From NCBI GenBank assembly GCA_035286465.1, contig DATEDF010000105.1, positions 83,140-147,139 on the forward strand: a stretch of DNA of 64,000 nucleotides, in the 5' to 3' direction. This stretch comes from Fen-1231 sp035286465 (GTDB taxonomy: Bacteria > Gemmatimonadota > Gemmatimonadetes > Gemmatimonadales > Gemmatimonadaceae). Position numbers and translations under genes: made by a program. This document shows positions 8,454 to 17,403 of this stretch, piece by piece. Below the pieces are notes generated by a model, which searched no databases, was not told where the DNA came from, and saw only the letters and a program-made list of their open reading frames with translations. Positions within the stretch are counted from its first letter, which is position 1. Each line of letters begins with the position of its first letter.

Positions 8454-9505
8454 CGCGATTCTCCAGATGCCCGTGGTCGCAGGGCCAGTTCCACGATCCG
8501 TTCGCACAACTCGGGAAAGCTGATCCCGGCGGCGGCAGCCGCTTGCGGGATCAGGCTCAACTCCGTCAGCCCGGGCAGCGTGTTTGCCTCCAGGCAGTAG
8601 AATGTTCCCTCTTCCGTCAGCCGGAAGTCAATGCGAGCGTAGCCCGAGAGCTTCAGGGCCGTGAATGCGCGCATCGCGAGGTCCTGCACCTGAGCGCGCT
8701 GCCCCTCGGCCAGCCGGGCCGGGAACACCTCTTCAGCCATCCCCGGCGTGTACTTGCACTCATAGTCGTAAATCTCGTGCTTGGGGATGATCTCGCCAAC
8801 TGGAAGCGCCGCGTCGCCGAGAACCCCCACGGTCAGCTCGCGACCCGGGACGAATGCCTCGAGCATCACCTCGTCGTCGTAGCGAAACGCTTCCTCGACG
8901 GCCGGCCCCAGCACGTCGGCCGACTTGACCAGCGTGAGCCCCACCGTGGACCCCTGTTTCGACGGCTTGACCACCAGGGGAAGTCCGAGCGCCGCCGCGG
9001 CGCGCGCCGCATACACGGGCTCGCGCCATGTCTCCGCGTCGCTCCGCCGGATCATCCACCAGTCCGGCGTCGGCACACCTGCGACACGAAAGAGTTTCTT
9101 CGACAAGTCCTTGTCCATTGCCAGCGCGCTCGCCATGTGGCCACTCCCCGTGTACGGCACGCCCGTCAGGTCGAGCAGTGCCTGGATCGTTCCGTCCTCC
9201 CCGTGTCCCCCGTGCAGACCGAGAAACACCACGTCGGTGTCGTACCGGGCGGGCACCATGCGCGCCGCGGTCTCGATCCCGTGAGGCGACAGCCGCTCGA
9301 GCGCTTTCTGTTCGGGCGGGAGCACGTGCATTACCCCGCTGGCGAGCATCCGGCTTTCCTCCGCCTCCGTGAGCGGGCCGCGCGCGGTGTCGAGTGCCGT
9401 CACCGCGTGGCCTCGTGACCGGAGCGCCGCGGCTACACGGAGCCCTGACGCCAGCGACACGTCGCGTTCCACCGACGTGCCGCCCAGCAGCACCGTAATC
9501 CGCAC
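8450..9505 (-). CDS. ddl: D-alanine--D-alanine ligase
   Basis: 351 residues, normal for the family. The cytoplasmic ATP-grasp enzyme makes the D-Ala-D-Ala dipeptide for peptidoglycan. Motifs in order: LLGGTSVERDVSL (N-terminal substrate loop), FLGLHGGHGEDGT, VPYTGSG, the ATP-binding lysine in LVVKPSKQGSTVGL, and the C-terminal RIDFRL and LEANTLPGLT. It starts two bases from the cbs stop and its own stop overlaps the next gene, so it sits inside an operon. This is the housekeeping copy; the protein at 643-1668 is a divergent relative. Confidence 0.96.
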   Translation of the reverse strand: MRITVLLGGTSVERDVSLASGLRVAAALRSRGHAVTALDTARGPLTEAEESRMLASGVMHVLPPEQKALERLSPHGIETAARMVPARYDTDVVFLGLHGGHGEDGTIQALLDLTGVPYTGSGHMASALAMDKDLSKKLFRVAGVPTPDWWMIRRSDAETWREPVYAARAAAALGLPLVVKPSKQGSTVGLTLVKSADVLGPAVEEAFRYDDEVMLEAFVPGRELTVGVLGDAALPVGEIIPKHEIYDYECKYTPGMAEEVFPARLAEGQRAQVQDLAMRAFTALKLSGYARIDFRLTEEGTFYCLEANTLPGLTELSLIPQAAAAAGISFPELCERIVELALRPRASGESR

Positions 9506-9506
9506 G

Positions 9507-10907
9507 TCAGCGCGCCATCATGTACTGCAGCATGTCCGAGCGCGTCACGATGCCCCGGATCGCTGCCTGCTCTCGCACAAGCACCGCGGGGTTCGACTTG
9601 GAGAGCAGCTTCACGATGCCGTCCACCGAGTGCTCGGCGTCCACGATCGGGAACGGCGAATCCATCACGTCGCTCACGGACTTGTCGAGCACCCTGACGT
9701 CTTCGAGCCCCTTGACGCTGAGCGCCCCCTCGCTGACGGAGCCGACGCACGCCGGGCCGTCCATCACCGGGAGTTGCGACACGTCGTGCAGGCTCATCAG
9801 CCGGAGCGCCTGTCGTACCGTGGCGCCCGGCGCGACGCCGACCACGCCGGCGGGTGCGCGGTCATGCTTGACGTCGAGGAGCTGCCCGAGCGTCACGCGT
9901 TCCGGTTCGAGCATCTGGTTCTCGCGCAGCCACTCGTCGTTGTAGAGCTTGGAGAGATACCGCTCGCCCGTGTCGCAGAGGAACGCCACGACGCAGGCTT
10001 CCGGGTCGTTCACCCGGCGTGCCACGCTCAGAGCCACGTGTGTGATCAGCCCCGACGAGCCCCCGCCGAAGAGCCCCTCTTCGCGAGTCAGCCGCCGCGC
10101 CATCGCGAACGCATCGCGGTCGCTGACGGTCTGGAACTCGTCGATCACGCGCATGTCGAGCGTCTCCGGAAGCTTGTCCTGGCCGATTCCTTCCACCTTG
10201 TACGGCACGCCCTCGGTCTTGGTCGTGCCGCCGCTCCGCCAGTGCTCCGCGAGGATCGAGCCGACCGGATCGCCGCAGACCACCTGCACCTTGGGGTTCT
10301 GCTTCTTGAGGAAGCGCCCGACGCCGGTGATCGTGCCTCCCGTCCCCGCTGCGGCGACGAGGTGCGTGATCTTCCCTTTCGTCTGCTCCCAGATCTCCGG
10401 ACCGGTCGTCGCTTCGTGCGCGTCCGGATTCGCCTGATTGTAGAACTGGTTGGCGAGGATCGCGTTCGGCGTCTCGCGCGCGATCCGCTTCGCCGCCATC
10501 ACGTAGCTGTCCGGGTGGTCCGGTGGCACCGCGGTCGGCGTGATGATCACCTCGGCGCCGAAGGCCTTCAGCAGCCGGACTTTCTCCTGCGACATCTTGT
10601 CCGGCATCGTGAACACGCATCGGTACCCCTTGAGCGTGGCGGCGAGCGCGAGGGCGATGCCCGTGTTGCCGCTTGTGCCCTCGACGATCGTTCCGCCGGG
10701 CTTGAGTGTCCCCTCGCGCTCTGCTCGCTCGATGATCGGGATGGCGATGCGGTCCTTCACCGAGCCGCCGGGATTGTACATCTCGGCTTTCGCCCACACC
10801 GGCGTCTTGATTCCCCGGGTGACGCGCGTCAGCCGGATGAGCGGCGTCCAGCCGATCGTGTCGAGCACCGACTCGAACACCTTGAGATCGCGCGCGCCGC
10901 CGGTCAT
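9507..10907 (-). CDS. cbs: Cystathionine beta-synthase-like PLP enzyme with CBS domain pair
   Basis: 466 residues. The N-terminal 330 residues are a fold-type II PLP enzyme: the Schiff-base lysine in NPGGSVKDR, the substrate loop EGTSGNTGIALA, and the PLP-phosphate loop GTGGTITGVG. Two C-terminal CBS modules (about residues 340-466) probably give allosteric control. The architecture matches cystathionine beta-synthase, which condenses serine and homocysteine in transsulfuration; a role as O-acetylserine-dependent cysteine synthase cannot be excluded. It lies nine bases downstream of mutS. Confidence 0.88.
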   Translation of the reverse strand: MTGGARDLKVFESVLDTIGWTPLIRLTRVTRGIKTPVWAKAEMYNPGGSVKDRIAIPIIERAEREGTLKPGGTIVEGTSGNTGIALALAATLKGYRCVFTMPDKMSQEKVRLLKAFGAEVIITPTAVPPDHPDSYVMAAKRIARETPNAILANQFYNQANPDAHEATTGPEIWEQTKGKITHLVAAAGTGGTITGVGRFLKKQNPKVQVVCGDPVGSILAEHWRSGGTTKTEGVPYKVEGIGQDKLPETLDMRVIDEFQTVSDRDAFAMARRLTREEGLFGGGSSGLITHVALSVARRVNDPEACVVAFLCDTGERYLSKLYNDEWLRENQMLEPERVTLGQLLDVKHDRAPAGVVGVAPGATVRQALRLMSLHDVSQLPVMDGPACVGSVSEGALSVKGLEDVRVLDKSVSDVMDSPFPIVDAEHSVDGIVKLLSKSNPAVLVREQAAIRGIVTRSDMLQYMMAR

Positions 10908-10916
10908 GGCGCCAAT

Positions 10917-13556
10917 CTACGCCTTGGCGTCCCGCCCGGCGATCTGGCCCGTCTCGTGCCTCGCATCCGACGCGAGCTGCGCGAGCAGCGCCAGCGCCTC
11001 CAGCGGCGTGAGCGTGTTCGGGTCGGTGGCGCGCAACCGCTCCACCACCGGATGCACCTCCGTTCCGCCGAACAGCGCGAGTTGTTCGCCCGCCGGCCGT
11101 ACCGGCGTGGCCGCCCGGCCGGCGAGGCCTGCGGCCAGCTGCTCACCCTCGAGGAGTGCAAGCAGGGCCCGTGCCCGTTCGAGCACCGGCTTCGGGAGCC
11201 CCGCCAGCCGCCCGACTTCGATTCCGTACGAGCGGTCGGCGCCTCCCGGCTTGAGGCGGTGCAGAAAGAGAATCCGCTCCCCGCTCTCCCGCACTTCCAC
11301 GTTCCAGTTCTGCGCCGCCGTGAGCTCGTCGGCGAGCTGCGTCAGCTCGTGGTAATGCGTCGCGAAGACCGTCTTGCACCCGACGCGATCGTGCAGGTGT
11401 TCACTCACGGCCCACGCGATGCTCACGCCGTCCCACGTGCTCGTCCCCCGGCCGATCTCGTCCAGCAGGACGAGGCTCCGCGCCGTCGCGGTGTGCAGAA
11501 TGGCGCTCGTCTCCGACATCTCCACCATGAACGTGGACTGCCCGCGCACCAGGTTGTCGCTCGCCCCGACGCGCGTGAACACCCGGTCCACGAGGCCGAT
11601 CCGCGCCCGCGACGCCGGAACGAAGCTCCCCATCTGCGCCATCAGGACGATGAGCCCAATTTGTCGCAGTATGGTACTTTTCCCGGCCATGTTCGGCCCC
11701 GTGAGGATGATCACCCGCGCGTCGGCCGACAGCCGCACATCGTTCGGGATGAACTGCTCACGCGGCATCATGCGCTCCACGACGGGGTGCCGCCCGGCCG
11801 TGATCTCGAGATCGAAGCCCTCGACCACGTCGGGCCGTACGTACCCCTCCCGCGAAGCCACCTCGGCGAGCGTCGCCAGCACGTCAATCCTCGCGAGCGA
11901 GCGTGAGAGCCCCTGGAGGCGCCCGATCGCGGCACCCGTCCGTGCGCGCAGGCTCTCGAAGAGGCGCCGTTCCAGCGCCTCGATCCGCTCGGTGGCATGC
12001 AACACCTTCTCCTCGAACTCCTTGAGCGCGGGCGTCACGTACCGTTCCGCGCCGGAGAGCGTCTGTCGCCGCTGGTAGTCGGGCGGCACCAGCCGGGCGT
12101 TGGCGTTCGTCACTTCGATGAAGTATCCGAACACCTTGTTGTAGCCCACCTTGAGCGAGGCGATCCCCGTGCGCTGCCGTTCGGCGGCCTGCAGCGCCGC
12201 GATCGCGTCCTTGCCTCCCGCCGCGATCGCGCGCAAGTCGTCAAGCTCGCGGTCCACGTCGGGGGCGATGGTTTCCGACGCGTCGTCCGCGATGGAGACG
12301 GGGGGCCGTGCGACGAGCGTGCGCCGGATCTCGGCGGCGAGGTCCGCACACGCGTCCCAGGCGGCCAGTTCACCGGCGAGCGCACCGCCCGCACTCGTGC
12401 GCCTGAGCGCGGCCTCCACCTCCGGCACCCGGCCGAGCGAGTCCCCCAGCGCGCGCACCTCCCGCGGGTTCGCGCGGGCCGCCGCCGTCTTCCCCGCGAG
12501 GCGCTCCACGTCCCGCACGCCGTCGAGGGCCGCGCGGAGCGCGCCGCGCGCGCCGGAATCCGCCACCAGCGTCGCGACCGCGTCGAGCCGGGCGTTGATC
12601 GCCGTCGGGTCCGTGAGCGGGGCGAGCATCCACTGGCGCAGGGCGCGCGCGCCCATCGGCGTCTGCGTCCGGTCGAGCACCCCGAGCAGCGTCCCGGAAG
12701 CGTCCGTGCCCCGCAGCGACTCCACGAGTTCGAGATTGCGCCGCGTCATCTCGTCAATCGGCATCACGCCGCCCGGACGCTCGACGACCGGCCGCCCGAG
12801 ATGCGGCACTCCGCCCGGCTGCAGCTCACGCAGATACTTCAGCAGCGCCCCTGCGGCCCCGACCGCCGGCGCGTCGTCCGGCCCAAGCCCGAATCCCTCG
12901 AGCGAGCGCACGCCGAAGTGCTCGGCAAGCGCCGCCTGTGCCGTATCTTCCTCGAACTCCCACCGCTCCCGTTCCGTGACCAGCGCGTCGAGTCCGGCGG
13001 CCAGCGTCGAGTCGCCGGCATCCCCCGCGCACACGAGAAGCTCCCGTGGCGCGAGCCGGGCCATCGCCGCGCCGACGTCGCGGAGCGGCGAGAGGAGGAG
13101 CCGGAACTCGCCGGTCGAGACGTCGATCGCCGCGATCCCCGCGACGTCGCCCGAGCGGCGAAGCGCGCACAGGAAGTTGTTGCGCGCCCCTTCGAGCAGG
13201 TCGTCCGCGAACGCGGCCCCCGGCGTGACCGTTTCGGTCACCTCGCGCCGCACGATCCCCTTCGCGAGCTTCGGGTCCTCAACCTGCTCGCAGATCGCGA
13301 CGCGGAATCCCTGAAGTACCAGGCGCCGCACGTACTCGCTCACCGCCCGCACCGGCACTCCCGCCAACGGCACGTCGGCGGCGCCCCCGTTGTTCCGCGA
13401 CGTCAGCGTCAGGCCAAGCGTACGCGACGCGACCTCGGCGTCCTCATAGAACATCTCGTAGAAGTCGCCCATCCGGAACAGGAGGATCGCGTTCTGGTGG
13501 CGCGCCTTGATCTCCCGGTACTGTTGCATCAGCGGCGTCGCCGGCTCCCGGCTCAC
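10917..13556 (-). CDS. mutS: DNA mismatch repair protein MutS
   Basis: 879 residues from the GTG at 13556, which overlaps the stop of the upstream SPOR gene as GTGA; the frame is open much further upstream but that part is antisense to nothing known and lies over the SPOR gene. The N-terminal mismatch-recognition motif is GDFYEMF near residue 30. The C-terminal ATPase has Walker A GPNMAGKST, Walker B LVLLDEIGRGTST and the usual helix-turn-helix tail. It detects base mismatches and small loops and recruits MutL; mutL is not in this window. Confidence 0.97.
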   Translation of the reverse strand: MSREPATPLMQQYREIKARHQNAILLFRMGDFYEMFYEDAEVASRTLGLTLTSRNNGGAADVPLAGVPVRAVSEYVRRLVLQGFRVAICEQVEDPKLAKGIVRREVTETVTPGAAFADDLLEGARNNFLCALRRSGDVAGIAAIDVSTGEFRLLLSPLRDVGAAMARLAPRELLVCAGDAGDSTLAAGLDALVTERERWEFEEDTAQAALAEHFGVRSLEGFGLGPDDAPAVGAAGALLKYLRELQPGGVPHLGRPVVERPGGVMPIDEMTRRNLELVESLRGTDASGTLLGVLDRTQTPMGARALRQWMLAPLTDPTAINARLDAVATLVADSGARGALRAALDGVRDVERLAGKTAAARANPREVRALGDSLGRVPEVEAALRRTSAGGALAGELAAWDACADLAAEIRRTLVARPPVSIADDASETIAPDVDRELDDLRAIAAGGKDAIAALQAAERQRTGIASLKVGYNKVFGYFIEVTNANARLVPPDYQRRQTLSGAERYVTPALKEFEEKVLHATERIEALERRLFESLRARTGAAIGRLQGLSRSLARIDVLATLAEVASREGYVRPDVVEGFDLEITAGRHPVVERMMPREQFIPNDVRLSADARVIILTGPNMAGKSTILRQIGLIVLMAQMGSFVPASRARIGLVDRVFTRVGASDNLVRGQSTFMVEMSETSAILHTATARSLVLLDEIGRGTSTWDGVSIAWAVSEHLHDRVGCKTVFATHYHELTQLADELTAAQNWNVEVRESGERILFLHRLKPGGADRSYGIEVGRLAGLPKPVLERARALLALLEGEQLAAGLAGRAATPVRPAGEQLALFGGTEVHPVVERLRATDPNTLTPLEALALLAQLASDARHETGQIAGRDAKA

Positions 13557-14488
13557 GGTTTCTCCGCCTCCACGACGATCGCCGTCGTGTTCGCGGCCCT
13601 GAGCTTCTCCGCCACTCGCACGGCATCGTCGCGCGTGGGATAGCGTCCGATGCGCACGCGATACGGCTTTCCGGCCGTCACGCGCGCGGCGTAGCCGCGC
13701 GCGACCAGCCGCTGCGCGAGACGCTCCGCGACTTCCCTCGTCGCATACGCCGCCACCTGCACCGACCACGTTCGCGTGCGGGCCGCGGCGCCCGGCGCCG
13801 CGCGTGCACCCGCTGCGGCCCGCGCCGCCGACTGCGCCCTTGCGATCGAGTCCGCTCTCGCGACGGAGTCCACGCGGGCCGCGGAATCGGCGCGCGCCGA
13901 ATCCGCCGCGCGCTGAAGCTCGCCGCACGGCCGCGAGTAGTACGCAATCTGGTTCGCTAGCTCCACGTCACCACTCGCCACGCGTGCCCTGGCGTCCGCA
14001 AGCGACGCGCACGCCGGTCCCAGGGCGCCCTCGTCGAGCAGCACGCGCCCCATCCAGTACGCGCCCTGCACGCGCGAGACGCCGGTGGCGTGCTCCAGCG
14101 CGAGCCGCTCGAGGTGCCGCTTCGCCGCCGCCCGGTCTCCACGGGACAGCTCCAGCTGCGCGAGCCGGAGCAGCGCATCCTCCGCGCGTGGCGACGTCGA
14201 GAACTCGACAGCGAGACGGAGGTAGTCGCGCCGCGCCTGCTCCGCCGTCTCCGCCAGCGTGGCCCGCCAGAAGAGCGCCTCGATGTACGGCCGCGAGCCG
14301 TTCGGTGAGACCGCCAGAACCGAGTCCACCAGCGCGCGCCCGGCCGCGACGTCGCCGTCGTTCACCAGCCGCTGCACGCGGCGAAATGCCGAATCCGAAG
14401 CGCTCGCCTGCCCTCCCTGCGCCGCACCGGGCTGCGTCAGGGCGCACGAGAGAAGGACCCCGATCAACGCACCGCGGAAACTAGACAT
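13553..14488 (-). CDS. Secreted TPR-like protein with C-terminal SPOR domain
   Basis: 311 residues. A signal peptide (residues 1-24, ending PGAAQ) is followed by about 150 residues of helical-repeat type (ALFWRATLAETAEQARRDYL, RAEDALLRLAQLELSRGD) resembling tetratricopeptide repeats. A long Ala/Asp/Ser/Arg-rich linker with repeated ADSxAR units follows, and then a SPOR domain (about residues 238-311, WSVQVAAYATREVAERLAQ). SPOR domains bind denuded peptidoglycan glycan strands, usually at division sites, so a role in cell-envelope maintenance or division is inferred. It is coupled to mutS by a 4-nt overlap. Confidence 0.8.
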   Translation of the reverse strand: MSSFRGALIGVLLSCALTQPGAAQGGQASASDSAFRRVQRLVNDGDVAAGRALVDSVLAVSPNGSRPYIEALFWRATLAETAEQARRDYLRLAVEFSTSPRAEDALLRLAQLELSRGDRAAAKRHLERLALEHATGVSRVQGAYWMGRVLLDEGALGPACASLADARARVASGDVELANQIAYYSRPCGELQRAADSARADSAARVDSVARADSIARAQSAARAAAGARAAPGAAARTRTWSVQVAAYATREVAERLAQRLVARGYAARVTAGKPYRVRIGRYPTRDDAVRVAEKLRAANTTAIVVEAEKP

Positions 14489-14518
14489 GGCGGCCAAGGC
14501 CGGTCCCCGACCGATTGC

Positions 14519-15574
14519 TCACGCGGCGGCGCGACGGCCCCTGCCGACAGCCATCGCCAGGAGCAGTGACTTCAGCAGCTGCACGTCCGATGAGACGCGC
14601 GTCTCCTTCAGCGACGCATCCGCGGCGAGCAGGAGCTCGAGGGCTCGATCCACCGACGCGTCATCCCAACGGCCGACCGCCTGCACCCACGCCGCCACCG
14701 CCTCGCCCCACGGCCGCCCTGCCAGCGAGGCCGGGTTCTCGCGCAACAGGCCGATCAGTTCCCGTTCGAGGCGCTGCGGCGGGAGCCCTCGCGAACGCGC
14801 CGCGAGCGCCCACCCGATCGCGAGCGTCTGCGTCGTCAGCGCCATGACGACCGACACGGCGGTCGTCTTCGGCTGCGCCAGAACCCGCTCGAGCAGCGCG
14901 ACCGCGCCCGCGGCGTCGCGCCGGGCGGCTCGATCGAGAAGATCACCGAGCGTCTCGCCGTGGCGAACGCCCACCACCGCACTGACCGCCGACTCGTCGA
15001 TCGTCCCGCCGTTCGCATAGCTCCGCAGCTTGTCTAGCTCGCCCGCGATGAGCGCCAGGTCGTTCCCCGTCGCGCCGCACAGGAGCGCCGTCGCCCCGGG
15101 TGTGATCGTGGCGCCGAGCGAGGTCGCACGACGCGCAACCCACTTGGCGAGCTCGTCCTCCGTGAGCGGGCGAAAATCCACGGCCGCCGCCCGGTCGAGA
15201 AGCGTCGCGTCCGGCTTCGCTCCCGCCGCGGCAACAAGGAGGAGCACGGTGTCCGCCGCCGGGCGCTCGAGATAACGCTCGAGTACGGCACGGACATCCT
15301 TCCTGAGCCCGGTAACGTCCCGGATGACCACGACGCGCCGCTCTGCCATCACCGGCAGCGCATCAAGCGCCTGTCGCAGGGCCGCAGCGTCCAGATCGGC
15401 ACCGCGACGCACCTCGAGATTGAAGTCGCGCGTGGCGGCGTCCGTGGCGCGCTCGACCACGGCGCGCACCTTCTCCTCCTTCAGAAACTCGTCGTCGCCG
15501 TGGAAGAGATAGACGCGGTCAAAGCTCCCGCTTTCGAGCGCCGTCTTGAGGACGCGCATCGCCACCGAAGGCAT
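14519..15574 (-). CDS. holA: DNA polymerase III delta subunit
   Basis: 351 residues. This is the clamp-loader subunit that opens the beta clamp (dnaN, 29292-30404). The N-terminal motif RVYLFHGDDEFLKEEKV is the family opening. An inactive AAA+ fold follows (RRVVVIRDVTGL), and then a helical C-terminal collar domain. The family lacks Walker residues, as here. It is the first gene of the minus-strand run leading to queF. The ATG at 15574 could be replaced by the one five codons in (MRVLKTAL). Confidence 0.92.
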   Translation of the reverse strand: MPSVAMRVLKTALESGSFDRVYLFHGDDEFLKEEKVRAVVERATDAATRDFNLEVRRGADLDAAALRQALDALPVMAERRVVVIRDVTGLRKDVRAVLERYLERPAADTVLLLVAAAGAKPDATLLDRAAAVDFRPLTEDELAKWVARRATSLGATITPGATALLCGATGNDLALIAGELDKLRSYANGGTIDESAVSAVVGVRHGETLGDLLDRAARRDAAGAVALLERVLAQPKTTAVSVVMALTTQTLAIGWALAARSRGLPPQRLERELIGLLRENPASLAGRPWGEAVAAWVQAVGRWDDASVDRALELLLAADASLKETRVSSDVQLLKSLLLAMAVGRGRRAAA

Positions 15575-15595
15575 GCGCGGAATATACTGCGCCTC

Positions 15596-15892
15596 TCAGC
15601 GCAGAACGGCCATCCTCAATGGAGCGTGCGCGCGCGCCAGGGGCAGCGACGCCGGGATGAGCCGCGCGGGACTGCACGGTGCCAGTCGCTGTCTCAGTCG
15701 GGCGCGAAATCCCGCCGATGGCTGAATCCCCCCGAGGCTTCGTGCCACCATGAGTCCGCGCCGCAGGGATACGTCGAACCGCGCGCAGCCTTCGCAGATC
15801 CCGACGTGTTGGCGCATCTCCGCCACTGCGCCGCTCGGCAACGTGGCATCGAGATACTCGAGATGTCGACGGCGGAAAGTCGTGCAGTCCAT
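15596..15892 (-). CDS. Soluble zinc-finger anti-sigma-like protein
   Basis: 98 residues. The pattern RQHVGICEGCARFD gives the H-x3-C-x2-C zinc site of ZAS-type anti-sigma factors, with an upstream histidine near residue 10 as possible fourth ligand. It follows the ECF sigma gene by about 90 bases on the same strand, the normal arrangement of a sigma/anti-sigma pair. There is no transmembrane segment: the C-terminal half is basic and only moderately hydrophobic. If functional it would sense a cytoplasmic signal, for example a redox or metal change at the zinc site. The role is inferred from motif and position. Confidence 0.75.
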   Translation of the reverse strand: MDCTTFRRRHLEYLDATLPSGAVAEMRQHVGICEGCARFDVSLRRGLMVARSLGGIQPSAGFRARLRQRLAPCSPARLIPASLPLARAHAPLRMAVLR

Positions 15893-15981
15893 CGGGTAGG
15901 GGTGGGTCGCTTACGGTACCCGCTCACCTCAGCCGGGTTCCGCCCCCCACGCCCACCTCCTACGCGATGGCCAAACGCACG

Positions 15982-16632
15982 CTATCGCAACGCAGGCTCG
16001 ATGATCTCCGCAAAGGAGTTCCGGGCCCGGTTCAGCCGCGACTTCACGGTGCCCAGATTGCAGCGCGTGATCGTGGCGATCTCTTCGTACGAGCGCCCTT
16101 CGATCTCGCGAAGCACGAACACTTCGCGATGATGCTCCGGCAGCCGTGCCACGGACTGCTCGACCAGTTCCTTGATGTTCCGCCTCCGGAACTCGTCGTC
16201 GGGCCGAGCGGAGGGATCCTCGAACTCCAGGGGCCGCTCATCGTCGTCCCAGTCCTGCGTGATGGAGGTGAAGAGGACCAGCGGGTTCCGCGCGCGATTG
16301 CGCAGTTCGTTCTTCGCCAGGTTCGACGCGATGGTGTAGATCCAGGTGGAGAACTTCTTCGAACGGTCGAAGCGGCCCAGGTGCCGATGGACGCGAATAA
16401 AGACTTCCTGCGTCAGGTCCTCCGCGCGCTCGCGGTCGCCGACGACACGGTTGATGAAGTTCAGCAGTCGCGTCTGATAACGTTCCACCAGCACGTCGAA
16501 GCTACGCAGTTCGCCAGCCAGATACGCGTTGACCAGTGCGGTGTCCTCGAGCGCTCGCAGCTCCGCGATCCCTCGCGGTCTGTCGAGCTGCCGCATCCCT
16601 GTTCTGAGCGCCGCACGCTCCATCTGGACCAC
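15982..16632 (-). CDS. ECF-family RNA polymerase sigma factor
   Basis: 216 residues. Sigma region 2 spans about 35-105 (FDVLVERYQTRLLNFINRVV, then RAEDLTQEVFIRVHRHLGRF and FSTWIYTIASNLAKNELR). A charged linker follows, then sigma region 4 (about 150-205: ARLPEHHREVFVLREIEG, RSYEEIATITRCNLGTVKSR), a helix-turn-helix binding the -35 element. Regions 1, 3 and C-terminal extensions are absent, so it belongs to the small ECF group. It is followed by its probable anti-sigma partner. The 183 bases upstream have no gene and should hold its promoter. Confidence 0.93.
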   Translation of the reverse strand: MVQMERAALRTGMRQLDRPRGIAELRALEDTALVNAYLAGELRSFDVLVERYQTRLLNFINRVVGDRERAEDLTQEVFIRVHRHLGRFDRSKKFSTWIYTIASNLAKNELRNRARNPLVLFTSITQDWDDDERPLEFEDPSARPDDEFRRRNIKELVEQSVARLPEHHREVFVLREIEGRSYEEIATITRCNLGTVKSRLNRARNSFAEIIEPALR

Positions 16633-16815
16633 CTCTGCTCGGCTGAGTAGGAGAATCCCGCCGATAACCAGTGCAGAAGGCGTGCCGTTGACATCTGGGT
16701 CGTGCCGCCGAGTGAAGTCGTTTTAGAACAATGAGTTGCGAACTTGTCTCCGCCGGCCGCTGTCCTGCGGTTGGGAGCGATGCGTCCTCGAAACGGGACA
16801 CTTTCCCTACTATTC

Positions 16816-17403
16816 TTATCGTCCGCGCTTCGTGCCGGCAGCCTGTTCCTTCTCGAGGCTGGCGCGAAAGCCGGCGGCGTAGAGAAGCCCGAGCGCCGTC
16901 TTCGCATCGCAGATCTCGCCGCGCTCGACCATTGCGAGCGCGCGTGAGAGCGGCAGGGTCGTGACCTCCATGAACTCGTCGCGCTCTCGCCGCGCGTCTC
17001 CTCGCGTGAGGCCGGTCGCCAGAAAGAGGTGGATCCGTTCGTCGCTGAACCCCGGCGTCGTGTACGTCGAGGTCAGAAACGTCAGCTGCGCTGCGGAGCA
17101 TCCGGTTTCTTCGGCCAGCTCTCGGCGGGCGCAGTCTGCCGGCGCCTCCCCCGGATTGAGCCGCCCGGCCGGGATTTCATAGAGAAACCCGTCGGCCGCG
17201 TATCGGTACTGCTTGATCAACAGCACCTGCGGGTCGGCGGCGGCGGGGTCGCTGAGAAACGGCACCACCGCGCTCGCGCCGGGGTGTCGCACGATCTCGA
17301 GCTCACCCATGCTCCCGTCGGGGAATCGCACCGTGTCCACGTCGAGGTTGATGACTCGCCCCGAGTGGATGCGCTCGCTCTTCACGCGCGTCTCGTCCTT
17401 CAC
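16816..17403 (-). CDS. NUDIX hydrolase, ADP-ribose pyrophosphatase type
   Basis: 195 residues from the GTG at 17403, which overlaps the upstream M16 peptidase stop as GTGA. The Nudix box is complete: GRLNPGE, seven residues, then RELAEETGC (about residues 85-107). The surrounding pattern (IVRHPGASAVVPFL, LIKQYRYAADGFLYEIPAG, TTPGFSDERIHLFLA) is that of ADP-ribose/ADP-sugar pyrophosphatases such as NudF, which cut ADP-ribose to AMP and ribose phosphate. Coupling to peptidase genes is not a known functional link. Confidence 0.9.
   Translation of the reverse strand: MKDETRVKSERIHSGRVINLDVDTVRFPDGSMGELEIVRHPGASAVVPFLSDPAAADPQVLLIKQYRYAADGFLYEIPAGRLNPGEAPADCARRELAEETGCSAAQLTFLTSTYTTPGFSDERIHLFLATGLTRGDARRERDEFMEVTTLPLSRALAMVERGEICDAKTALGLLYAAGFRASLEKEQAAGTKRGR

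Noticed and set aside
9369..11906. 845-codon plus-strand open frame over ddl, cbs and mutS
   Set aside because: It spans three recognisable genes on the other strand and has no domain; a shadow frame.
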